NCBI GenBank assembly: GCA_031769625.1
Contig: JAUIMM010000015.1
Span: 32,747,501 to 32,811,500 of the forward strand
Source of the DNA: Taudactylus pleione
Lineage: Eukaryota; Chordata; Amphibia; Anura; Myobatrachidae
Direction of reading: 5' to 3'
Length of the DNA: 64,000 bases
The notes beneath the pieces were generated by a model, which did no database searches, was not told the origin of the DNA, and saw only the letters and a list, made by a program, of their open reading frames with translations. This document shows, piece by piece, positions 44,001-54,746 of the stretch (position 1 is its first letter; each line of letters starts with the position of its first letter). Made by a program: the position numbers and the translations under genes.

Positions 44001-45200
44001 AAAAAAAATATTTTTATATTTGTATATTGCATAGCTTCCCTTTAAAGTTGACTTTAATGTTAGAACCGTTTTATATCATTCTACCAGCTGCACCACTCAT
44101 CTCCCTGTCCTAACCTGTAAAACCCTCTGCATGTCAAGCAAATGGGTCTCCGAGCACCCCCTCTTTCTGTGGAATCAGCTATGCGTCATTCCTGAAGGGA
44201 TTAAAAGCATTTCTGAAAGTGGTGTCAATGTTAAGCAAGATAAACTCACAATGTAACAGCATTGTGTCATGTCTGCGTCTATGAGCCAGGCAATCTGCAT
44301 GAAAGCCAATATAAAATCATTTTGGCAGGAAGGATTAATATCCCACAAACATTACCACCCTCATGGACATGGTTGGGAAACGTCATGCCAAAACTAGAAT
44401 ACCACATGCATTCTGTCCCTACCAGACGGTTTCATATCTTGTAGCCAAACATACAAACACTGGCCCTTTTAAAGCTATAGTGTTCTGTCAGTGCTAACCT
44501 CCTCCCTGTCTGTGTGCGGCCAATACTGCAGATAAGCACTGAAGTGCTGCCGGAGCTTGCTTACCAGCAGAACGGGAGACATCTGTCATTACAGCAATGC
44601 ACCACCAAGACACAACGCCATTAAAGAAGGGCTTGTCCATTTAACTGGCTTGTGACTAGGATGCATAGCTCTGGTATCATATGTGTACGTATATTTATTA
44701 AGGATATTGAGAATTTTAAGCTGTATAGAATTGCTGTATTTATTTACAGAGGCTGGACGTCTGGCTTTACCTTCTTGCGAGATTTAAAAAAAAAAAGACT
44801 CAGCAAGTAGGATTTTTGTTTTATTAAATTGAAACATTCACTTTATATTGGAGATAAATACAGTGTTTCAGAGGTGTGTATGTCCCTTTATTGCATGGTG
44901 AAGATTGCTGCTGCGGCTTCCAATCATACAGCAGTGCTTTTTATTACCCTGTGCATTTAATTAAAAAACTAAGTTTTTTTTTTTTTTTTTTTCCAAGAAA
45001 TGATCTGGCTGTGTTCCAAGCTAACATATCAACAGAGCAGCTGACGGACTACATTCTATTAATTAGAACATCGGTCTTGAACATTAGACATAACACATTT
45101 GTCAAGCAGCAGCTCCTACTCGTCACCCCTAACACATTAGCCATGCTTGTTGGCCCTGATGAGACGTTAGAAACAAACTCGACAGAATAGTGAAACTTAC
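41092..45200. other. Unique intron 5-prime-proximal to the exon donor
   Basis: Low repeat content over about 4 kb. A tandem duplication (about 42003-42060 and 42095-42155, sharing TAAAATTACCT-CAGGCT-TGTGTATAAGGTGTATA) is the only structure seen. Some parts (for example 44160-44640) have the balanced composition of conserved noncoding sequence, which cannot be tested here. Confidence 0.5.
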
Positions 45201-45260
45201 CGATATTGGGATGTTTTAGGAGCCGGCAAATCCGAGCCTCGCGCTCCAACTTCTGGTGGT
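45201..45260 (-). CDS. camk2: CaMKII kinase-domain exon (60 bp, internal)
   Basis: This exon encodes part of the N-lobe of the Ser/Thr kinase domain of calcium/calmodulin-dependent protein kinase II. The minus strand reads [20 protein letters not shown], which spans the alphaC helix with its conserved Glu and the turn before beta4. The first and last codons are split (G|AC and G|TG), so the exon keeps phase at 60 bp, the size I know for this CAMK2 exon. The acceptor is a pyrimidine tract ending TATAG, and the donor is GTAAGT. The peptide matches vertebrate alpha, delta and gamma; beta has Ser instead of Pro in HPNI. The paralog is unresolved, although very long flanking introns would suit CAMK2D. 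The upstream 95-bp and downstream 55-bp exons were not seen. Known: CaMKII decodes calcium signals as a dodecameric kinase. Inferred: the whole window is transcribed on the minus strand. Confidence 0.95.
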
Positions 45261-45262
45261 CT

Positions 45263-46175
45263 ATAAAAGAGAAAGGGGACACAGGTTTGGTGAGTTGTTC
45301 ATATTAAAATAATATTCAAATATGCTAGGTGGCACAAATACCTAAAATGTGTATTATATTTATGGTTACAAATAAGCAAAATAATAATCATTTTACCATC
45401 TGTGCAAATGCATATATTACAATGAACATACATTACACTACAGAATGCATTTGTGCATATCAGCACTTGCCATATGACTCATTTTTCATTCAGATTCTAA
45501 CAGGTGTTTTGTGCGCGGTTGAAGAACATTTTAAACTGTAAAGGAATATGTAACATCATTCCAATAATGAATAGGATTAGCTTACCACCATTATAAAGTC
45601 AATAAAACAAAGTCACAAATGCATTACGTTTGGAGTGAAAATATTTCCAATAGCAGTCATTTAATGTAGAGGGAAGGCTCTAGTATCGGAAATTAGCAGC
45701 CATTAGTCTGATTGCACTACACTGGTTTCAGTGGTTCACAGAAAATCATTGCTCTTTGTAATGATTTTACATCATGTGAAGCACCTATGAAGTCAGGTCG
45801 GTATGACCATGCAACCGGCCAATAATGCATAGATAGAGGTTACTGCATTATAATGATGTTATATCTCTTGTCCCATTCCCAGGAGGCAAATGTATACAAT
45901 TTAATGTTGTGTTCACTGAGATGACATCAACCTTGGAAGTCATTAAGAAGTGTCTGCTACCATATAAAGCCCCTGGGGAGCAGGTTGAGTACTTTAATAC
46001 AGCAATTTAATAGTATAATAGCGGCATCCTGGGTAGGAGAGCATGCAATTATTTTGTAGTTGACATCTACTGTTGTCAACTCTACAATTGTGCTCACATG
46101 GTTAAAAATGGTTCCCGAAGCAGGGCTTCTGACTGAATCAATATACAGACAAGGGAGTAGCAGGAAGAGGAAGAG
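45263..46175. other. Unique intron upstream of the exon acceptor
   Basis: No supported feature. Confidence 0.5.
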
Positions 46176-46177
46176 AT

Positions 46178-46248
<71 letters not shown>
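46176..46248. repeat. (GATA)n microsatellite, about 17 units
   Basis: A near-perfect tetranucleotide AGAT run. Confidence 0.97.
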
Positions 46249-47534
46249 GAGTCTATCTAATTGGGTTTTCTAGTCCTCTAACACACACACTGGCATCACT
46301 AAGCATAATCTGCATGCATACCATGTACAGGACCTTATATATAGGATAATGGAGTTCCACAATGGCGACCCCAGAGTTACAAATGATAATATACAGAGCA
46401 CACACAGAAACAGAACAAGTACACCTGAGGCTAATGAAGGAGGTGTAGACATGAAACAGTGGGAAGAAAGGTCCCTGCTCTTCAGAGCTTACAGTACAGT
46501 CTACAGGTAGAAAATGCTGTGGAAGAGTCTAGGCTTCATATGTAACCTTTCTTCTCAAGGTAGATATGAATCTAGTGTTTAAATCCAAAGAATACTAGGT
46601 AAACACTTTTGAAGGACACAGGCAACACGTAGCATTAGTAAACTAAGAAAATGAATCAAACATAGGAAACACATTCCCCGGCAACAGACAATCGTCATGG
46701 GAGATGTCAATGAGAAACAGATGGGTAAAACGCTGAAGGTCACCCATACTTCGCATTTATTTGTTTTTATTATTACCTCACTACATGTCGAGCCAATAAA
46801 GAAGAAAAAATGTTGTAATCTCCCAAACTCTAATATACAAGCAAGAAATAAACATACTCATGATATAAAATATTAATTTCACAAAAAAGTATAGGTTTGT
46901 TACTGTATGTGTTAAGAGCGTCTAGTTAAGGCAGAAAATTGCTACTAATAACTATTTCAATCTAAGCAGCTATAAGCTACAATTAAGCAAAAGGCAGCTT
47001 AGACAAAGAGGACAATGAACCTACTGCTGTTATAATGGCTCCATGCAGAAGAAAACGCGAATTGCCTGTGAAGTGCAGGATAAATACATTTATATATAAC
47101 AACCTTCTTCGTTAAACTGTTACAAACTTACAGATTACAGATCTGATAAAAGTTACACAAAAGCGATGTTGGGACGATATGCAGTTTTGTAACGACTTAT
47201 CGCCTACATCGCTCAGTGTGCACGCATGTGTTTCGCACTCCCGCGGTCGCTAGCGACAGTTGCCAGGTTTGATGTGCTGCACATTAAACCTAGCGAAATC
47301 ATTAGCAGTCAGTGCATTGTTAAAGAATGACGTAACGTGATCGTTAAAGTCGCTCATTAAAGTCGTTCACTGAAGACGCAACGTCGGAACGAATTCTCAG
47401 CGATCCAGTGTGTACCCTGCCTTAGAGAGAGCAACAAGAAACTATGCTGATTACCTGTCATTAGCTCTGGGGTACACTGATTTTCATGCAATTCATTGGA
47501 GTAATAATGTTAATCGTTAACTTGGTTAAACTTG
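46249..47534. other. Unique sequence with a MITE-like relic at 47160-47425
   Basis: The relic has repeated ATCG/CGAT inverted motifs (AAAGCGATGTTGGGACGATA ... CCAGTGTGTACCCTGCC) like the one at 28030. Otherwise nothing is supported. Confidence 0.45.
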
Positions 47535-47840
47535 TTATTTATTACCAGTTAATTACATAGCGCACACATATCTCGTAGCACTTTTACAGAGAATATTTGT
47601 CCATTCACATCAGTCCGTATTCCCTATCACATTCTCACACTAGGGATAATTTTTGTTTGGAGCCAATTAACCTACCAGTATAGTTTTTGTGTGTGGGAAA
47701 AAAACCACGGTACCTGGAGGAAACCCACGCAAGCACAGGGAGAATATACAAACTCCACACAGTTAGGGCCGTAGTGGGAATTGAAGCTGCTGTGAGGCAT
47801 TATCGCTAACCATTACACCATCTGTGCTGCTCTCGTATGA
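47535..47840 (-). repeat. Vertebrate interspersed repeat (AGCACxxATGGTGTAATGGTTAGC type)
   Basis: It contains AATTAACCTACCAGTATAGT, GTACCTGGAGGAAACCCACG, GGGAGAATATACAAACTCCA and CTAACCATTACACCATCTGT, phrases common in a widespread amphibian and fish repeat. Its beginning (TTACATAGCGC...CTTTTACAG) is shared with 37372. The class is not assigned. Confidence 0.7.
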
Positions 47841-48619
47841 CGCTTTATGAAAAATGGGGCATAAAAAAACTAGTTAAACAGAAAAGATACCCAAAAAATA
47901 TAACATATAATTTTTTTCCTTTTAACAATCTGCAGCAGAAAGTTTAAATTGTGAATTATCAACATTAGACCAGGAATGTCCAACTTCTTTGTGGCCCCCA
48001 CCATGCTTGATCACATCCATAAGGTTGAATACTAAATTGTAGAAAAATAGTAGCAACATTCTTAAGTATGGAGGATTACTACACTTTAAAAAATGTTATC
48101 CACTAAATATATTAGGTTCAAATATATCTGTGACCTTTAATTTAAAAGATACAGTGACTAGCAATATTGTTTATTTTGGTTGCTCTGGGTAAAAGACACT
48201 TCTGTACAGTCACGTTATTGTCTGGGAAATCCTCTCTAACATCACACTCCATTGTGTGTTACCTTCTCAGCAGGCGTCAGTTTTCAGCATTAAAGCACTT
48301 ACTGATGCAACCATGCTGCGGGCACCTTAGCGACGGTGAATGAATTGACAGAGTTGTAGTTTATTGTAACAATCATTAAATGTAGTGCAGGCATTATCAT
48401 TTCCCCACTAGAAATGCACTTTGAAAACATAAAAAAGTCAGAAAACTGCTACTGCGCATCACAAGAGCTCCAACAATGAGGTATTTTTTTCTGGGATCAC
48501 AATAATAAAACAAAAGCACATATTTTCTTTGGCAAATATTAGCCTTATTACAGATATTATTTTAAGATGGGTTTATCTATTGCATATGTCCATTTGAAGA
48601 CAATGCAGTGGATATCGAG
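47841..48619. other. Mostly unique; possible hAT end at 47972
   Basis: CAGGAATGTCCAACTTCTTT resembles a hAT terminus, but no matching right end was found. Confidence 0.35.
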
Positions 48620-49007
48620 TACAGATGTGTCCACATACATCTATCCTTAGTGCGCTACAAGTCCAGTTAACACAACACGTGTCACAATCATCTTCTGCTG
48701 AGTAAAATCATATGCGGCATTCCCATATTCTGTGTGCAACTGCAGTTATATATGCATGCGAAATGCTACGTTACAGAGTCAGCGGCTGTAACACTGTAAC
48801 GTAGCATTTGGCATGCAGATACAGCCACAGACGCACACAGAATATGGGTATGCCGCATATCACTATACTCAGCAGAAGCTGCTTGTGTGTACTACTCGCA
48901 TAACTTTGCGAAGACTTACTTTAAAAGGAAAAAGTTGCACAAAAAAAGGTCAGCGCTACAGAGTAGAAGGGCTGTTTAACGTGCAAGGAGGCTAAATGTA
49001 TGTGGAT
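48620..49007. mobile_element. Foldback MITE with TACAGATGTGTCC ends (right end interrupted)
   Basis: The left end TACAGATGTGTCCACATACA pairs with ATGTATGTGGA at the right. Inner arms pair strongly: TATGCGGCATTCCCATATTC with GAATATGGGTATGCCGCATA, and AAATGCTACGTTACAG with CTGTAACGTAGCATTT. The right end is broken by the telomere-like MITE, and a TGTGGACACA remnant follows that element at 49541. Confidence 0.75.
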
Positions 49008-49011
49008 GCCT

Positions 49012-49540
49012 TCGGTATGAAAGACCGGCTGACGCATGGCCGGCAGTTCGATTCCCGGCAGCGTCAGCCCGACAGATGCAAAGATCCCGGCAGCGACAGC
49101 CCGACAGCGCTGGAATGCCGATCGTCCCTAGGTAAGTATAAACTAACCTAACGCCCCTAACCCTCCTTAGAGGTGCCTAACCCTAACCTCCCCCCCTGTG
49201 CCTAACCCTAACCTCCCCGCGTGCCTAACCCTAACCTCCCCCTGAGGGTGCCTAACCCTAACCTTCCCTCCCCCTAAGCCTAACCCTAACCCTCCCGGGG
49301 GAGTGCCTAACCCTAAGACCCCCCCCCCCCCGGGTGCCTTAAACCTAACCCTCCCCCACAGCGGCTGCCACTTGCGGCGCCCGGCATCCCTTCAATCGGG
49401 ATGCCGGGCGCCGGTCTACTGGCGTTGGAAAAATGACAGGTGTCTAGATTTAGACGCCTGTCATTTAACCTTCGCCAGGATAAAGCATTCGGGAAGCCGG
49501 CTGTCGGGCTAACGTCAGCTGGTTTCCCGATTGAATCCCA
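49012..49540 (+). mobile_element. GC-rich MITE with telomere-like inner repeats, copy 3
   Basis: The same order and orientation as 3025-3594: CGGTATGAAAGACCGGCTGA, CTAGGTAAGTATAAACTAAC, CCTAACCCTAACC units, GGATGCCGGGCGCC, GACAGGTGTCTAGATTTAGA, ending GGTTTCCCGATTGAATCCCA. It is inserted in the end of the foldback MITE to its left. Confidence 0.8.
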
Positions 49541-49550
49541 TGTGGACACA

Positions 49551-51191
49551 CAGTCAGGAGCATAAATATTGGGACATTGACAGAATTTTCATATTTTGGC
49601 CTCTGTTTCATTTCAAATCCATTGTGGTGGTGAATAAACAAGATGTGCTTTAACTGCAGACTTTCAGATTTAATTTCAGGGTAATTACATCCAAATGAGG
49701 TGAACGGTGTAGGAATTACAACGGTTTCTATATGTGCCTCCCACTTTTTAAGGGGCCAAAAGTAATGGGACAAACTAAACAATCCTAAATCTAACTTTCA
49801 CTTTTTAATACTTTGTTGCAAATCCTTTGCAGGCAATTACAGCCTGAAGTCTGGAACGCATAAAAATCACCAGACCCTGGGTTTCATCCCTGGTGATACT
49901 CTGCCAGGCCTCTACTGTAAGTGTCTTCAGTTCCTGCTTGTTCTTGGGGAATTTTCCCTTCAGTTTTGTCTTCATCAAGTGAAATGCATGCTCAAATCGG
50001 ATTCAGGTCAGTGGATTGACTTGGCCATTGCATAACATTCCACTTTTTAGCCTTAAAAAACTCTTTGGTTGCTTTTGCAGTATGCTACGGGTCATTGTCC
50101 ATCTGCACTGTGAAGCGCCGTCCCATGAGTTCTGAAGCATTTGACTGAATATGAGCATATAATATTGCCCGAAACACTTCAGAATTCATTCTGCTGCTTT
50201 TGTCAGCAGTCACATCATCAATAAATACAAGGGAACCAGTTCCATTGGCAGCCATACATGCCCACGCCATGACACTACCACGCTTCACTGATGAGGTTGT
50301 ATGTTTTGGATCATGAGCAGTTCCTTTCCTTCTCTTCTTTTCCCATCACTCTGGTACAAGTAGATCTTTGTCTCATCTGTCCATAGGATGTTGTTCCAGA
50401 ACTGTAATGGCTTTTTTAGATGTTGTTTGGCAAACTCTAATCTGGCCTTCCTGTTTTTGTGGCTCACCAATGGTTTACATCTTGTGGTGAACCCTCTATA
50501 TTTCACTCTTGTGAAGTCTTCTCTTGATTGTTGACTTTGACACATATACACCTACCTCCTGGAGAGTGTTCTTGATTTGGCCAACTGTTGTGAAGGGGTT
50601 TTTCTTCGCCAGGGAAATAATTCTTCTGTCATCCACCACAGTTGCTTTCCGTGGTCTTCCGGGTCTTTTGGTGTTGCTGAACTCTTCGGTGCGTTCTTTC
50701 TTTTTAAGAATGTTCCAAACAGTTGATTTGGCAACACCTAATGTTTTTGCTATCTCTCTGATGGGTTTGTTTTGATTTTTCAGCCTAATGATGGCTTGCT
50801 TCACTAATAGTGACAGCTCTTTGGATCTCTTATTGAGAGTCGACAGCAACTGATTCCAAATGCAAATGTCACACCTAGAATCAAGTCCAGACCTTTTACC
50901 TGCTTAATTGATAATGAAATAACGAGGGAATAGCCCACACCTGTCCATGAAATAGCTTTTGAGTTGATAGTCCCATTACTTTTGGCCCCTTAAAAAGTGG
51001 GAGGCACATATAGAAACCGTTGTAATTCCTACACCGTTCACCTGATTTGGATGTAAACTACCCTCAAATTAAATCTGAAAGTCTGCAGTTAAAGCACATC
51101 TTGTTTGTTTCATTTCAAAGTCATTGTGGTGGTGAATAGAGGCCAAAATATGAAAATTCTGTCAATGTCCCAATATTTATGCACCTGACTG
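49551..51191 (-). mobile_element. Tc1-like transposon, full length, inactive
   Basis: 1.64 kb with terminal inverted repeats of about 215 bp (CAGTCAGGAGCATAAATATT on the left, the complement of CAGTCAGGTGCATAAATATT on the right). A target TA follows the right end; the left flank is ACA. It encodes a broken transposase on the minus strand. The left repeat contains a 31-bp segment (49605-49635) inverted relative to the right repeat and to the solitary copy at 19376. Confidence 0.94.
49875..50849 (-). pseudogene. Tc1-like transposase (stops and frameshifts)
   Basis: It would cut and paste the element by DDE chemistry at TA sites. The N-terminal paired-like domains start MLSTLNKRSKELSLLVKQAI, then IREIAKTLGVAKSTVWNIL (helix-turn-helix) and the GRPRKATVVDDR linker. 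The catalytic part has ILWTDETKIYLY (first Asp) and VQMDNDP (second Asp), followed by a stop in place of the next Lys codon. The last box, [11 protein letters not shown], is followed by an extra T near 49994 that shifts the frame across the catalytic Glu. Frames also change near 50290 and 50500. Clearly non-functional. Confidence 0.93.
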
Positions 51192-51893
51192 TATGTAAGA
51201 AGGAAAGCAGGGGCTTTATTGCACCCCTGGATGGATGACAGTTGTTGCTATTAGTGCTCCTCTTTAAAGGACACAAAACCCCAAAATTTAAATTTTCAGA
51301 TATGAAGCAAAAAGATAAATCAAATTGTTTAGCTACAATATCACTGACCCACCAGCCCTGAGTACGATTATAACCATGCTGCAAAGTACATTTATGCAGA
51401 AGCAGTCTGCTAGCTTGTGTCACGGTCTGGCTGAATAATCAAGAGAAGATAGCGTTAGCCACTGTAGTCTATAGGCACTTACCGCATATCAGCCAGCGGA
51501 GGGATCTCCCAGATCCCTCCGCCGGCAATGGGCGCCACTCAAGTGCAGTCCGCGGGACTACGCATGCACAGCAGCCCCGAATGCACTCCGGCCACATCGC
51601 AGGAATACGCTCCTTTCGGAGCCCGTCACCCTGCATGTGCCGGTTAATACATCCGGCCGATATGATCGTATTTTGCAATGCGATCATGGGCGGTACTGCA
51701 TGCCCTCATTAATAAATGGGCCCTAAGGAGAGTTACAGAAAAGAAAGAAGTGATCCGTTACTTGTCCTTAAGGAGCTGCTTCTACTAAAAGCACATATCC
51801 AACGTTTCCACATGGTGCTATCTTTAGTTTACATAAGATATCACCCATTCCGCAGCGGGTCCTCCTCTCCAGCTGGGGTATATCCTGTCGCTG
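51192..51893. other. Unique sequence with an LTR-like fragment
   Basis: TGTCACGGTCTGGCTGAATA at about 51418 resembles the start of the solo LTR at 11381. A GC-rich stretch (51480-51700) has CGGCCGATATGATCGTATT. No gene is supported. Confidence 0.4.
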
Positions 51894-52389
51894 TACAGAT
51901 GTGTCCTTATATATCATTACTGCAGTTGCGCTTAAAGGCCCTTCTCGGCGTGCCAGGTCCCATGAGACTTTGCTAGTGCCGGGCGTATTTTTTTTTTCTA
52001 CGAAAATGCATCTCGGTTGCAATGCGATGTGACTGGGACTCACCAGGAGACTGTGCTGACTATTTTGATATGCAACACTTGTATATCTGTGTGCGTTTAA
52101 GTCTCTGAATCTATATACAAAATGCTACAATGTAGCGGCCGCAGCTTTTTTCGTTCCAAGTGTCATTGCAGTTCATATACAGTCTCAGGTGCGCACAGAT
52201 ATACAAGTGTCACATGTCAAATGAATCACAGTCTGCTAGTGTGCCCTAGTTGCATCGCATTGCGACAGACGTATTTTCGACAAAAAAAAAAAAAAAGATG
52301 CAGAGTTGCACGGGACCTAGTGGCTAACCCATACCAGGCAAGTCGCGCTGTGTGGCATATTAGGCTAGATGTATGAGGACACATCTGTA
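51894..52389. mobile_element. Foldback MITE with TACAGATGTGTCC ends
   Basis: Ends TACAGATGTGTCCTTAT and ATGAGGACACATCTGTA. Inner arms pair: GGTTGCAATGCGATGTGACT with its near-complement around 52249-52266, and CACTTGTATATCTGTGTGCG with CGCACAGATATACAAGTG. It is the same family as 48620-49007 by its ends. Confidence 0.83.
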
Positions 52390-52516
52390 GCAGTGGTAGC
52401 TGTTGAAAGGGCTGTACGAGACTTGGTTCCCACTGTCCATGCAACTAGGAGACAGAACAGACTTGGCAGGAGATATATATATATATCACACACATATATA
52501 CATACATGCATACATA

Positions 52517-53078
52517 TCGATCAGCCTTAACATTAAAACCACAGAGAGATGAAGTGAATAACATTGATTATCTTGTTACAATGACACCTGTTAAGGGGTG
52601 GGATACATTAGTCAGCAAGTGACAGTAGGTTCTTGTAGATTAATTGCTGGAAGCAAGAAAAATGGGCACGCATAAAGACAAGAGCAATTTTTAAAAATGG
52701 TCAAATTGCAATGAGTCAGAGCATCTCCAAAACAGCAGGTCTGCACTGGCTTGTACCAACCACAAGTGGTCCAAAGAAGGACAACCGGTGTACCGGCAAC
52801 AGGGTCATGGGTGTTCAAGGCTCGTTGATGCATGAAGCGAGTGAAAGATAGCCCCGTCTGGTCCGATCCCACAGAAGAGCTATTAAAGCACAAAATTGCT
52901 GAAAATGTTAATACTGGCCATGATAGAAAAGGGTCAGAGTGCATCACAGCTTGCTGCGTAGCCACAAACCGGTCAGAGGGCCGATGCGGACTCCTGTTCA
53001 CTGCCAAAAGCATCAAAACTGTACTATGAAGCAATGGAAGAAGGTGGCCTGGTCTGATGAATCGCGTTTGCCCACACC
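52517..53078 (+). pseudogene. Second Tc1-like element: truncated transposase
   Basis: Plus strand from a GATCAGCCTTAACATTAAAA terminus. Translation pieces resemble a Tc1 family distinct from the 49551 element: SISKTAGLHW-like, SGPKKDNRCTGNRVMG-like, and AWSDESRLPTPT, the first catalytic Asp box (WSDESR). Stops and frameshifts are many. It is cut near 53078, before the second Asp. Confidence 0.8.
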
Positions 53079-53180
53079 AACCAATCCAATTCTAGCTAGC
53101 ATTTACCAAGTACATTTTATAAAAATATGTAGAAGCGGATTGGTTGCTATGGGCAACTTGTCCACTCTTTAGAAGGTTTG
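53079..53180. repeat. Partial MITE arm with X-box-like motif
   Basis: GGATTGGTTGCTATGGGCAA and TTGATAAATCTCCC match the style of the 54403 element. GTTGCTATGGGCAAC at 53143-53157 fits an RFX X-box. Confidence 0.5.
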
Positions 53181-53722
53181 ATAAATCTCCCTTTTAATAA
53201 TTTTATTGGCTGAAACAAGATTCACAAGATTGTCATACTTTTCAATTAATATTCATGAGGCACTGGTGAATAGAAGTGCTGTACCTCCGCTGTGTATAAG
53301 TAGGTATGGGAAGAGGAAGGCAATGCGACAGAACAATGATGGACAGGAGAGTGAGCACTGCAATGCCCTTATGCTGTAACTCACTTTATCTCCTGTAGCA
53401 TATCACAGCACCAAAATATTGCAATTTGTGCTGATAGGATAACATCATGAGTTGTTTTCCTTACTGCAGTACATATTTCTACAATTGTTGCTGTAGAAAG
53501 GCGCCGAGGCTGAATACCAACCTTATGCATAAGTGATGAATACATTTTTATCAATTATGCTAATCAGAACCAAAGATGGCACTGCTGCTGAGCTGGCACT
53601 ACGGAAGGCAGCGAAGAAATATTGTCCAAGGGCTACTGTAGGAATTGCACAGTGTTAGCAGCAGATAATGCAGGACATTGTCTAGTTAACGATGCAAAGC
53701 TTCATAGCTGATCATACTGCAG
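53181..53722. other. Unique sequence
   Basis: No supported feature. Confidence 0.5.
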
Positions 53723-53725
53723 TAA

Positions 53726-53919
53726 AGGCCCCCATACATCAGAGATTGATTGCAGCAATCGTGCAATTTGCAATCGATTGTGTGTAAAAATCTTTCCCCT
53801 TTTCAATCGATTGTGGCATCTCTGCAATCTGCAATCGACTGAAAAAGGGAAAGATTTTTATACACAATCGATTGCAAATTGCACGATTGCTGCAATCAAT
53901 CTCTGATGTATGGGGGCCT
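53726..53919. mobile_element. Near-perfect foldback MITE, TAA-flanked
   Basis: 194 bp that fold end to end: AGGCCCCCATACATCAGAGA at the left and its complement at the right, with inner arms CAATCGATTGTG / CACAATCGATTG. TAA is present on both sides (53723-53725, 53920-53922), fitting PIF/Harbinger-type insertion. Confidence 0.9.
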
Positions 53920-54366
53920 TAACACACATCTAAGTCACTATCAGTATCTATTTGTCTGTCTTCTATAAGGTTTAGAAAACTTTCTTAGCTAGTTTAGCAT
54001 ACTATATGTATTTTGTAGTTTTATTGGTCTCACAATAAGCAAATGAACAAACTACACGATACACCTCTCCACGTTAAGAACTTATTATATGGTGACCCAC
54101 CTCTTCATTTCTCAGATCTCAAGATCATTTTAGAATTTTTCTTTCATCAACAGCCTTAATAGCTTTTTGCTTCTCAGGAATAATTAGTATCTGGACCTGT
54201 TTCCCAAACTACAGCTCGGTTTGTGGTGCGGTGTAGGACAGGCTTTTAGTTGGAATGGTCTTGTTCCATGCTGTGGATTTTCTACCTGAAGGTACAGTTG
54301 ATATTACAATAATCATATATTGGTTTGCTTTGATCCAATATACAGTATGATTATAATGTGTGTACT

Positions 54367-54400
54367 AGTGCCACACTCCCTAGAATGGGAGTGTGGCACT
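54367..54400. repeat. Perfect hairpin next to a MITE
   Basis: AGTGCCACACTCCC and GGGAGTGTGGCACT form a 14-bp stem around TAGAAT; CGCCACACTCCC recurs beyond the MITE at about 54593. Confidence 0.75.
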
Positions 54401-54402
54401 AA

Positions 54403-54570
54403 GGGGTATACTTCCTAAAGTGCAGGTTTTAGAAGTGGAGATGATGCCCATAGCAACCAATCAGATTCTACTTAACATCTATCTAGCACCTTATAGAAGA
54501 TAATCTAGAATCTGGTTGCTATGGGCAACATCTCCACTTCTAAAAACCAGCACTTTAGTAAATATACCCC
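54403..54570. mobile_element. Foldback MITE with X-box arms, TAA-flanked
   Basis: Ends GGGGTATACTTCCTAAAGTG and its near-complement ...CACTTTAGTAAATATACCCC, with TAA at 54400-54402 and 54571-54573. The arms include GATGCCCATAGCAACCAATC and GGTTGCTATGGGCAACATC, which fit RFX X-boxes in opposite directions. Confidence 0.88.
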
Positions 54571-54746
54571 TAAGCTGTGAATTCATAGTCAAGCGCCACA
54601 CTCCCTGCATAAGACTGGCACTGTGGAGAGACTACTAACAAGTAAAAATCTGCCAATCGCTTCTCCTCACGTTAGCGGACTGCTGTAAGGGTGGATGCTT
54701 AAATGAAAACTGTTTTAGTGACAATCTTACAATCATTCAGGTTTAA

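Larger units (their letters stand above)
1..45200 (-). other. CAMK2 intron downstream of the exon (partial)
   Basis: Everything left of the donor site is read as the following intron, at least 45 kb long. It carries three DIRS copies, one Penelope-like element, a solo LTR and many MITEs. No downstream CAMK2 exon was recognised. The intron length points to a large genome. Confidence 0.8.

Noticed and set aside
45049..45282. A 77-codon single-exon reading through the CaMKII segment
   Set aside because: Residues after HPNI are intronic: the donor GTAAGT falls there and the translation stops resembling CaMKII.
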